A stretch of DNA of 64,000 bases from Planctomycetaceae bacterium (GTDB lineage: Bacteria; Planctomycetota; Phycisphaerae; Phycisphaerales; UBA1924), in the NCBI GenBank assembly GCA_021294835.1, contig JAJTDF010000003.1, forward strand, positions 25,662-89,661. The letters are read 5' to 3'. The notes below the pieces were generated by a model. The model saw only the letters and a program-made list of their open reading frames with translations, was not told where the DNA came from and did not search any database. Shown piece by piece: positions 1-7,473 of this stretch. Every line of letters begins with the position of its first letter. Position 1 is the first letter of the stretch. The position numbers and the translations under genes were made by a program.

Positions 1-2037
1 CGCCCGCCCCACGATCTGCTGGGCCACCGCCTCCATCCGCTCCGGGACGTCGTTGGCGGTCACCATCATCTCCACGCCGAACTGCCCGGCCCCCGGCAGC
101 GGCGGCGGAAGCACCGGAATCGCCCGCACCGCCGCCACCGACGACACCGCCCCGAACGCCTGCTGCTGCACCTGGAACGAGCTCGCCTCGCGGCTGCTCC
201 AGTTCTTCAGCAGAGCCCCGCCGAAGCCGAACGACGGCTGCAGGATGCTGAAGGTCTGCACCGTGTCCGGCAGCGCCAGCATCCGCTGCGAGACCTCGGT
301 CGCCGCCCGCCGCATCGCATCCAGCGAGGCGTCCGGCGGATTCTGCAGGATGAAGAACACGAAGCCCTCGTCCTCGGTTGGCGCCAGCTCCTTGCTGCTC
401 AGGCGGTACATCGGAATCGCCGCAATCGCCACCAGCACGGTGGCCAGAGCCATCGACCAGCGCATCTGCAGCGTCGTGTCCAGTACGCGGCCGTACAGCG
501 CCCGCAGCCGGTCGAACCGCCCATTCACCCAGCGGGCAAAGCCGCTTTCCCGCCCCTTCTCGCTGGCCAGATACGCGCTCATCACCGGTGAAAGGGTCAG
601 CGCCACCACGCCGCTCACGATCACCGCCGCCGCCAGCGTGAAGGCGAACTCCTTGAACAGCACGCCCGTCAGCCCGGCCTGAAAGCCGATGGGGGCGTAG
701 ACGGCCGCCAGCGTGATGGTCATCGAGATCACCGGCGAAAGCAGTTCCCTCGCGCCCGTCAGGGCCGCCTGCAGCCGCCCCATCCCGTCGCGGAGGTGCC
801 GCTCCACGTTCTCCACCATCACGATCGCGTCGTCCACCACCAGTCCCACGGCCAGCACGATCGCCAGGATCGTGAGCAGGTTCAGCGAAAAACCCAGCAC
901 CAGCATCACCAGACACGCCCCCACCAGCGACACCGGAATGGCGATCAGCGGGACCAGCACCGTCCGCAGCGAACCCATGAACAGGAAGACGATCAGCCCG
1001 ACAATGGCCACCGTCTCCGCCAGCGTTTTGGAGATCTCCTTGATGGCGTTGTTCATGTAGAACGTGCCGTCAAACGCCAGGATCATGTCGACGCCGGTCG
1101 GCAGCGCTGGCCGCACCCGCTCCATCGTCGCACGCAGCCGCTCGGCCACCTCCAGTTCGTTGGCGCTCGGCAGCGGCCAGACCGACAGGTAGATCGCCGG
1201 TCTGCCGTTCAGCCCCGTCTCTGAGATCGCCTCCTCGCTGCCCAGTTCCACCCGGGCCACGTCCCGCAGCCGCACGATCACCCCGTTCTCCTCCCGGATG
1301 ATCAATCGTTGGAAGTCCTCCACCGAGCGAAGGTCCGTGTCCGTCAGCAGGTCCACCTGCACATCCGCGTTCTTGCTGGTCCCCACCGAGGCCAGAAAGT
1401 TGTTCCGCGACAGCGCACGCTGCACCTCCAGCGGCGTGACGTCCAGCGCCGTCAGCCGCTCGCGATCCAGCCAGATCCGCATGGCCAGATTCCGCGGCCC
1501 TTCAATATCCACGCGCTGCACGCCCTCGATAGTCGAGAACGCCGGCTGAACCTGCCGCGAGAGCATGTCGGTCAGTTGCATCAGGTCCATGCGGTCGCTG
1601 GTGAAACTGACGTAGAACGTCGCGTACGGGCGGTCGGTCCGCTGGATGTTCACCACCGGCGATTCCGCCTCCTGGGGCAGTTCGCTGCGGACCTGGTTGA
1701 GCCGTGCGGATATCTCAGCCAGGGCCGCGTTGGACGGGTGGTTCAGCCGCAGGCGAACGGTGATGGTGCTCAGCCCGGCGATCGAGGTACTTTCGATGTA
1801 GTCGATGCCGTCGATGGCCGCCACCGCCCGCTCGATCGGCGTGGAGATGAAGCCCCGCACCGTTTCGGCCGAGGCGCCGATGTACGCGGTGGTGATCACC
1901 ACCGACGAACTCTCGATCCGCGGATACTGCCTCACCGGCAAGAGCGAGATGGCCCGGAACCCGATGGCCAGAATGACCAGGTTGACCACCACGGCCAGAA
2001 CCGGCTTGCGGATGAAGATGTCGGTGAGGGCTTTCAT
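1..2037 (-). CDS. RND efflux transporter permease subunit (partial, C-terminus beyond window)
   Basis: This is the inner-membrane pump of a tripartite RND efflux system. It is read from an ATG at 2037 for 679 codons and leaves the window in frame, so the ORF track does not list it. It opens with a cytoplasmic stub and first membrane helix (IRKPVLAVVVNLVILAIGF), followed by a periplasmic porter domain containing TTAYIGASAETV. Later comes the signature helix AIVLAVGLVVDDAIVMVEN, whose paired aspartates belong to the proton relay. Full-length AcrB/MexB-type pumps have about 1030 residues, so roughly a third is missing only because of the window edge. The fusion-protein gene lies 182 bp upstream on the same strand, giving the usual MFP-permease order. 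Substrates cannot be inferred; the sequence looks like the multidrug (HAE) branch rather than the metal branch. Confidence 0.93.
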   Translation of the reverse strand, partial: MKALTDIFIRKPVLAVVVNLVILAIGFRAISLLPVRQYPRIESSSVVITTAYIGASAETVRGFISTPIERAVAAIDGIDYIESTSIAGLSTITVRLRLNHPSNAALAEISARLNQVRSELPQEAESPVVNIQRTDRPYATFYVSFTSDRMDLMQLTDMLSRQVQPAFSTIEGVQRVDIEGPRNLAMRIWLDRERLTALDVTPLEVQRALSRNNFLASVGTSKNADVQVDLLTDTDLRSVEDFQRLIIREENGVIVRLRDVARVELGSEEAISETGLNGRPAIYLSVWPLPSANELEVAERLRATMERVRPALPTGVDMILAFDGTFYMNNAIKEISKTLAETVAIVGLIVFLFMGSLRTVLVPLIAIPVSLVGACLVMLVLGFSLNLLTILAIVLAVGLVVDDAIVMVENVERHLRDGMGRLQAALTGARELLSPVISMTITLAAVYAPIGFQAGLTGVLFKEFAFTLAAAVIVSGVVALTLSPVMSAYLASEKGRESGFARWVNGRFDRLRALYGRVLDTTLQMRWSMALATVLVAIAAIPMYRLSSKELAPTEDEGFVFFILQNPPDASLDAMRRAATEVSQRMLALPDTVQTFSILQPSFGFGGALLKNWSSREASSFQVQQQAFGAVSSVAAVRAIPVLPPPLPGAGQFGVEMMVTANDVPERMEAVAQQIVGRA

Positions 2038-2219
2038 GGAGCTGTTCCGCGACCCCCGGGACCCATCCTGACACACGCCCGCCCCCGCACACCACCCTGC
2101 CGCAGTCTTCCCCCGCACGCCACCGCCCGACTCCACACCCTGCATCCACACCGCGTCACCGGTCCGCTGACAGCCGAAACACGGCCACCACGCTCACCGC
2201 CAGCCAGCCACGCCCGGGA

Positions 2220-3512
2220 TCATTTGCCGGCGGTCGGCTGCGGCTCGCCCGCGCCCGGGGCCGCTGATCCGGCCGGTCCGCCCGTGGCCCCGCCCGCGGG
2301 CACCTCCGCCACCAGCGCACCCTCGAACAGCTTGAAGCTGCCGTCGGCCGCCACCTTGTCCCCTTCGTTCAATCCGCTCAGCACGATGGTCCGGTTGCCC
2401 ACCGCCGGGCCGAGTTTCACCAGCCGCTGGCGGGCCCGCTGCTTGGCGGGGTCCTTCGGGTCCGGCCCGACCATGAAGACGTGGTCGCCGAACGAGGCCC
2501 GTCGCACCGCTGTGCTCGGCACCGTCAGCATTCTCTGCTCATCCCCCACTGGCACCGAGATGTCCACGAACATGCCCGGCTTCAGCCGCCCGGCCGAGTT
2601 GTCCACCACGCCCCGCACGCGAACGTTCCGCGTCCCGCTGTCCACTGTTGCATCAATCGCCGACACCGTGATGGTCACCGGTTCGGCCCCCAGCACCTCC
2701 GACACCGCCTGCACCGCATCGCCCACCTTCACCCGGCTGATCTGCTCCTGAGGGATGGCGAAGTCCAGGAAGATGTCCGGCGTGATCTCCTGCAGGGCCA
2801 CCACCTGAGAACCTTCGGCCAGATACTGCCCCGGATGCGTCGACCGGATGCCCGCTCTGGCCTGGAATGGCGCCCTGATGGTCTTCTTGGCGATCTGCGC
2901 CTGCACTTGGGTCACCCGCGCCCGCGACTGATCCAGTTCCGCCGACACCCGCTGTACCGTCGCCCGCTCGCGCTCCATGTCCGCTCTGGCCCGGTCCAGG
3001 TTCGCCGCAGCCCGGTCAACATCGCTGCGGGCCACTGCCGCCGATTGGCTGGCCTGCTGATTCCGCTCCAGTTCCGCCTGTGCAAAGCGAACATCCACCT
3101 CCGCCACCTTCACGTTCGCCTGCGCCACCTCCAGCGCCGCCTCGGCCAGCCGCACCGCCGCTTGTGCCGCCACCAGATCCGCCCGCTCGCTGGTGGCGTC
3201 CAGCCGCAGCAATTCCTCACCCGCATCCACCGTCACGCCGGAGTCAAAGCCGACATATTCAACCACGCCGGCCAGTTCATTGCTGACCATCACCGACCGC
3301 TTGGCCACCACATTGCCCACAAGCCTCGCCGTCGGCCGCCAGGCCGTCCGCTCCGCAGAGACCGTCACCACCGCCGTCGGCATCTCCGGCATCTGCTGCT
3401 GCACTGCCGACTGATTCATCCAATGCCGCCACCACGCCACACCGCCTGCAGTGACCGCCAGGAGGCCGAACATGACCCCAATCCCGACAACACGCTTGGT
3501 ATCCAACTGCAT
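2220..3512 (-). CDS. RND efflux periplasmic adaptor (membrane-fusion protein)
   Basis: This HlyD/AcrA-type adaptor (430 aa) links the RND permease to an outer-membrane channel. The N-terminus is one membrane anchor (RVVGIGVMFGLLAVTAGGV). A lipoyl-like half-motif (DSGVTVDAGEELLRLD) follows, then a long alanine-rich alpha-hairpin of about 110 residues, the second lipoyl half (TIRAPFQARAGI), beta-barrel segments and a Gly/Pro/Ala-rich tail. The ORF track begins at a GTG at 3551. I prefer the ATG at 3512 because GGGGAGGAG lies directly in front of it and the protein then starts MQLDTKRVV just before the membrane helix. It is the first gene of a two-gene operon with the permease. A promoter with an internal inverted repeat lies about 70 bp upstream. 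Confidence 0.92.
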   Translation of the reverse strand: MQLDTKRVVGIGVMFGLLAVTAGGVAWWRHWMNQSAVQQQMPEMPTAVVTVSAERTAWRPTARLVGNVVAKRSVMVSNELAGVVEYVGFDSGVTVDAGEELLRLDATSERADLVAAQAAVRLAEAALEVAQANVKVAEVDVRFAQAELERNQQASQSAAVARSDVDRAAANLDRARADMERERATVQRVSAELDQSRARVTQVQAQIAKKTIRAPFQARAGIRSTHPGQYLAEGSQVVALQEITPDIFLDFAIPQEQISRVKVGDAVQAVSEVLGAEPVTITVSAIDATVDSGTRNVRVRGVVDNSAGRLKPGMFVDISVPVGDEQRMLTVPSTAVRRASFGDHVFMVGPDPKDPAKQRARQRLVKLGPAVGNRTIVLSGLNEGDKVAADGSFKLFEGALVAEVPAGGATGGPAGSAAPGAGEPQPTAGK

Positions 3513-3577
3513 GCTCCTCCCCGCCCGCAGGGCCTTGCCGGCCGCACGCACGGCCGTCGCAGCCCGTGCAGGGGAAC

Positions 3578-3606
3578 ATTCTTGACGGACCGAACCGAAC
3601 GGTCAA
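3578..3606 (-). promoter_or_regulatory. Putative sigma70 promoter with operator-like inverted repeat for the RND pump
   Basis: On the minus strand TTGACC (3606-3601) is followed after exactly 17 bases by AAGAAT (3583-3578), about 65 bases before the fusion-protein start. On the plus strand the spacer plus -35 reads GACCG-N7-CGGTC inside a wider TTGAC...GTCAA inverted repeat. A palindrome between -35 and -10 is where TetR-type efflux repressors commonly bind. No regulator gene is adjacent, so the repressor family is inference. Confidence 0.45.
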
Positions 3607-3800
3607 CAAACAGCCGGCAGAAACCACGCCCCCCGCTGCCGCTCTTGCGCGGTCTTTACCCCAGACTCGGCTGATTTTGCCGCACAGCCCTCAAGTGTGC
3701 CGATTGCCCTTTCACGCCCGGGACGACGGCTGTGTAGCCAACGACCACGGGCGAACGTCCAACCAACGGTCAGAAGAGCCGTTTTTCAGGAGAGCCACGC

Positions 3801-4292
3801 ATGGCAGACAACAACACAGGCAAGGAAATGACCGTCATCGGCGCCGACACCCTGATCCGGGGCGAGATGACCTTCACCGGCTCGGCCCGCATCCTCGGCC
3901 GCTTTGAAGGCAAAATCCACTCCCAGGGCCGTGTCGAGATCGGTCAGACCGCTGAGTGCAAGGCCAGCGTCGAGGCCGGCACCATCATCGTCGACGGCGT
4001 CATCGAGGGCGACGTCATCGCCCACGAGCGACTGGAACTTCGAGGCACCTCCCAGATCCGCGGCGATCTCACCGCCGCCAAGCTCGTCGCCAGTGAGGGC
4101 GCCAGCTTCACCGGTCAGTGCTCCGTCGGCGCTGAGGCCGTCAAGAACGTCAAGAGCATGGGTGATGCCGCCCTTCGCGCCCCCGTCCGCACTTCGGTCA
4201 CCACCACCGCCGACGGCGACAACGTCATCGCCGGGCTGGAAAGCAAGCTCGCCGGCTTCGCCCGTTCCAAGGCCGTCGCCGCCGCCGAGTAA
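3801..4292 (+). CDS. Bactofilin (polymer-forming cytoskeletal protein)
   Basis: A 163-residue bactofilin. After a short N-terminal tail (MADNNTGKEMTVIGADT) comes the DUF583 beta-helical core with hydrophobic/glycine periodicity, for example FTGSARILGRFEGKI, IIVDGVIEGDVIAHERLEL and TSQIRGDLTAAKLV. Bactofilins polymerise without nucleotide into filaments that scaffold envelope or cell-shape proteins. The alanine-rich C-terminal tail is not part of the core. The start has a good Shine-Dalgarno (AGGAG, 8 bases before ATG). The next gene on the same strand is a second, zinc-ribbon bactofilin, followed by a large coiled-coil protein. Confidence 0.9.
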   Translation: MADNNTGKEMTVIGADTLIRGEMTFTGSARILGRFEGKIHSQGRVEIGQTAECKASVEAGTIIVDGVIEGDVIAHERLELRGTSQIRGDLTAAKLVASEGASFTGQCSVGAEAVKNVKSMGDAALRAPVRTSVTTTADGDNVIAGLESKLAGFARSKAVAAAE

Positions 4293-4479
4293 TCGCCGCT
4301 CGACCCGCTCTGCTGCGGGTTGAACACGTGACTTCTCTCTCCTCCTCGTCCCGATGCGGCCCCTGCCGCACGGGGACGGGGCGGCCGCCCCGGGCATTCC
4401 GCACGGAGCTTCCGCCCCGTTCCCGTGCCAGACACATCCGCACACGGCACGACCCGAGGCGCCCAAGGAGCCGTCCGCG

Positions 4480-4935
4480 ATGCCCTCCGGTGCACACTCA
4501 ATGACCAAGCCTCTCACCCGCGTGGTCCGGTGCCTGCACTGTGCCGCGGCGTTTCGGGTTCCCGACGCCGCCACCGTGCTCACCTGCCCGACGTGCTACC
4601 AGCGCGTTCGGGTTGAGGATGTCGTGGTTGAAAACGAGCTGGTGCTCCCCAGGCTCGAAACCTGCGGACGCATCGTCATCCGCCGACGCGGACGCCTCTA
4701 CACCCGGCTTGGTGTCCGTGCCAGCCTCGGCGTCGAGGTTCTGGGCGAACTTCAAGCCGAAACCGTCAACAGTTGCCGAGTCTACATAGGCCCGCAAGCC
4801 ACTTTCAGGGGCGACTGCCAGGCCGGAGGCATCACCGTAGAAACCGGAGCCACGATCCTCGGCGGCCGTTTTCAGATCGACCGCAACCTCCTGGACCCTT
4901 CCGAAACCCACACCGCCGCCTCCTGCAGGGCCTGA
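4480..4935 (+). CDS. Zinc-ribbon bactofilin-like protein
   Basis: A 151-residue protein in two parts. Residues about 15-45 hold a CxxC...CxxC zinc-ribbon pattern (RCLHCAAAF, then LTCPTCYQRV). The rest is a bactofilin-like beta-helix (RIVIRRRGRLYTRLGVRAS, VEVLGELQAETVNSCRVYIG, GGITVETGATILGGRFQI). The start at 4480 is chosen because AAGGAG lies 9 bases upstream; an internal ATG at 4501 (MTKPLTR) is the alternative, and the ORF-track start at 4354 has no such signal. Bactofilins with an added zinc ribbon are known in annotation but not functionally understood. It lies 187 bp after the first bactofilin on the same strand and may co-polymerise with it. Confidence 0.75.
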   Translation: MPSGAHSMTKPLTRVVRCLHCAAAFRVPDAATVLTCPTCYQRVRVEDVVVENELVLPRLETCGRIVIRRRGRLYTRLGVRASLGVEVLGELQAETVNSCRVYIGPQATFRGDCQAGGITVETGATILGGRFQIDRNLLDPSETHTAASCRA

Positions 4936-5086
4936 TCCGCTGCAATCCGGGCAAACACCCCCCTTGGCTTGCACCGCTCCTGAGGAACCGCCGACCGATG
5001 CTCCTGCTTGACGGTGTCGCGCCGCTCCGCTGTGAGCCTTGCCATACGCCGGGCCTTCGTCCTGATCACCCTCACCACGATCACCC

Positions 5087-6499
5087 ATGCCTCCCATCTC
5101 CGCCCAGAATGCGACGAACCCGACCGGATCGGATGTGATCCGCGAGGTGTTCCTCTCCCCGCGGGTGGTGGACCGCGAGGCCTTCAACGAGTATGCCACT
5201 CAGCTCCGTCGGCTGATCGAGCAGACCGCCGAACACGCCGGCCAGCTCCGCAACGCCGCTGACGACGCCAACACCGCCCAGCAGAATCTGCTGGCTTCGG
5301 CCGCTCGCAACCAGCCGAAGGTCGAGGCCGCCCTGAAGACGCTCGCCGCCATTGAGGCCCGCAGCCTTGGCGTGGAGCGGCTGATCAAGCAAGCCGAGAC
5401 CCAAGCCGCCAGACTGGCCGAGCTCGAAGCTCATGCCGGAAGGGTGCTTGAGGATCGTCTGGGCGAAGTCGCCGCCACCGTGGAACGGCACGTTTCCGAC
5501 GGCCTGGAGCGCATCGCCGCTGCCGCGGAACAGAGCACTGCGTCGCTCACCGCTCAACGAGAGGCCGCTCAGACCCAGATCAAGCTGGCAGCTGAGGACT
5601 CCGCCGCCCTGATCAGCACTGCCGCCGCCGCCGCCGAGAGCCGCTACGCCGAGATTCGATCCGAGGCTGCCCGGGTGATGCAGGAGGCCCAGGCGAAAGC
5701 GGCCGAACTCAGCGCCCTTCACAGTGCAGCGCTGGCCGAGACCGAGCGTCGTCTCCTGACGCTGGCCGAGGTCGCCGACCGCAAGATGGCTCAGCTCAAC
5801 GCCACCGGCGACCGCATCAGCCAGCAATTCAACTCCCTGCTCGCCCGGGCGGAGGCCCTGCTGCTGGATGACCCGCAGACCGGCGCGCCTTCCCCTGCCT
5901 CCACACTGCCCGCCCTGGTCAAACAGGCCGAGCACCTCAGCGACGATGCCGGGTTCGCCACCCGCCAGCTCGCGGCCGTCCGCCAGCAGGCCGACCTCGC
6001 CCGCGAGCTGCTCGGCAAGAGCATCCTGACCGCCGCCGAACAACTCGACATGCTCGCCGCCGAAGCCGACAAACTCAAAGCCGGCGTCGGCGACCTTCGC
6101 CACGCCGCCGCCACCGCCGCCGAGAGCGCCGCTCACCGGAAAGCCGAGATCACCGCGGCCCTTCAGGGCCCGCTGGTCGAGATCGAATCGATTGGTGATG
6201 AACTGCGCCAGCGTCTGACCGACGCCATGCGACAGGTGCAGGAAGCCGAGGCCCGCTCGCGGCAACTGGGCGGAGACACCAAGACCGTTGTCGACATGCT
6301 CAGCGGTCTGGTCGACAAGCTCGAACCCTGGCGCCCGCTCCTGATCGAGCAGAAACCCGGCGAACTGCCCGCCCCGCTGGCCAAGCTCATTCAGGAAGTG
6401 CAGGGCAAACTCGCCGCAGACCTCGCCCGAGTTGCCGATGGGCTGGGCGGCATCTTCGGCCGCACCAGCGATCTGGCCAAGAGCCTCTCCAAGCCGTAA
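5087..6499 (+). CDS. Long alpha-helical coiled-coil protein of unknown function
   Basis: A 470-residue soluble protein almost wholly alpha-helical by composition (Ala, Glu, Gln, Arg, Leu; few Gly or Pro). Heptad-like stretches run from about residue 30 to 440, for example QLRRLIEQTAEHAGQLRN and MRQVQEAEARSRQLGGD. No signal peptide or membrane helix is visible, and I recognise no catalytic motif. A short proline-containing break (DDPQTGAPSPASTLPAL) divides two helical halves. The start lacks a clear Shine-Dalgarno. Its position directly after two bactofilin genes suggests a structural or scaffold role, but this is guilt by association only. The 490-aa antisense ORF over the same region is a composition shadow. 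Confidence 0.7.
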   Translation: MPPISAQNATNPTGSDVIREVFLSPRVVDREAFNEYATQLRRLIEQTAEHAGQLRNAADDANTAQQNLLASAARNQPKVEAALKTLAAIEARSLGVERLIKQAETQAARLAELEAHAGRVLEDRLGEVAATVERHVSDGLERIAAAAEQSTASLTAQREAAQTQIKLAAEDSAALISTAAAAAESRYAEIRSEAARVMQEAQAKAAELSALHSAALAETERRLLTLAEVADRKMAQLNATGDRISQQFNSLLARAEALLLDDPQTGAPSPASTLPALVKQAEHLSDDAGFATRQLAAVRQQADLARELLGKSILTAAEQLDMLAAEADKLKAGVGDLRHAAATAAESAAHRKAEITAALQGPLVEIESIGDELRQRLTDAMRQVQEAEARSRQLGGDTKTVVDMLSGLVDKLEPWRPLLIEQKPGELPAPLAKLIQEVQGKLAADLARVADGLGGIFGRTSDLAKSLSKP

Positions 6500-6648
6500 A
6501 CCGCCATCAGGCCGGCGGCCCTGCATCGCCGCCCCCACTCCCACCGTTGGCATGCATCGGCCGGCGTTTCTCGCCTCGCGCGACGATCAGCGCTCTGACC
6601 TGGCTCGCACATGTCCGGCCTCGGGGTACCATGGGCAAAGGAGAGTCC

Positions 6649-7239
6649 ATGGTCCCCTTCGCTCCGTCCGGCCACATCCTCATCACCGCCGCCCGCCTGA
6701 CCGCCTCAGCTGGTCTCGCCAGTGCCCTGCTGCTCTCGGCCTGCGCCTCAAACACCACCCCGACCCCGGCCGCCAGCACCTTCCAGATGCCCGCTTCCGC
6801 CAAGCCGATCGAGGCGATGTCTCCCCTGGCGTTCATGACCGGACGCTGGATGGCCGTGAACCCCAATGGCACGCTGAATGAGGAGCACTGGATGTCCCCG
6901 CGGGGCAACCACCTGCTGGGCACCTTCCGCCAGGTGCGCCGCGACGGCAAGCCTGCCCTCATTGAAATCTCGCTCATCACGGCCGAGGCCGATGGGGTCA
7001 AGCTTCGTCTCCGCCATCTGCACACCAATCTTGAGGTGCCCGAACGCCGCAAGGACGTGAACGTCTTCACCCTCATGTCAGCCGCCAACAACCGGGCCGA
7101 GTTTGCCGGCACTGGGGCCGCTCAGGATGTGCAGGCGGTGGTTTACGAGCTCACCGGTCCCAACCAGCTCACCATGTCCGTCCGGTTCGCCCCCACCAGC
7201 AAGGAAAAGGGCTACTCCACCGTCTACACCCGCGAGTAA
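6649..7239 (+). CDS. DUF6265-like lipoprotein
   Basis: A 196-residue predicted lipoprotein. The start at 6649 has a strong Shine-Dalgarno (AAAGGAG, 5 bases before ATG), so the first 34 residues of the ORF-track version are discarded. The signal peptide runs to the lipobox LLLSAC. The mature part begins with a Pro/Ala/Thr linker and then matches what I recall of DUF6265: a tryptophan-containing FMTGRWM segment, LNEEHWMSPRGNHLLGTFR, an ALIEISLI strand, LRLRHLHTNLEV and an NRAEFAG strand. The family is uncharacterised and probably forms a small beta-barrel. It appears to be a single-gene unit; the terminator behind it points the other way, to the giant gene. Confidence 0.72.
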   Translation: MVPFAPSGHILITAARLTASAGLASALLLSACASNTTPTPAASTFQMPASAKPIEAMSPLAFMTGRWMAVNPNGTLNEEHWMSPRGNHLLGTFRQVRRDGKPALIEISLITAEADGVKLRLRHLHTNLEVPERRKDVNVFTLMSAANNRAEFAGTGAAQDVQAVVYELTGPNQLTMSVRFAPTSKEKGYSTVYTRE

Positions 7240-7395
7240 GCCGGACCGACCGCCATCGGGAACCAACCTGACCGGTCTGCGGGCCGCCCGGCTGCCTGCG
7301 GCCTTCAGTAGCTCCGCATCTGCCTTCAGGCGGCCCCGGGGCTGAAGCCGCTCGCTGCCCGTCCACGTTCACCCGAGCCTCCTGCCCACTGCTGT

Positions 7396-7431
7396 CAAAG
7401 AAAAAGCCCCGATCCCAAAGGACCGGGGCTT
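7396..7431 (-). terminator. Rho-independent terminator of the giant gene
   Basis: An 8-bp perfect stem (aagccccg / cggggctt) with a 12-base loop lies 43 bp past the stop codon of the giant minus-strand gene. Read on the minus strand it runs straight into TTTTTCTTT, the expected U-tract. Confidence 0.85.
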
Positions 7432-7473
7432 GTTGATGCACGTAAGGACCGGGCCTGTCAGGGCCGGTCGGGA

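Noticed and set aside
5081-6553. 490-aa ORF antisense to the coiled-coil gene.
   Set aside because: Mirrors the alternating GC pattern of the sense gene; Gly/Leu-rich with no recognisable domain. Some doubt remains because the sense gene is itself unnamed, but the sense frame has convincing heptad structure.
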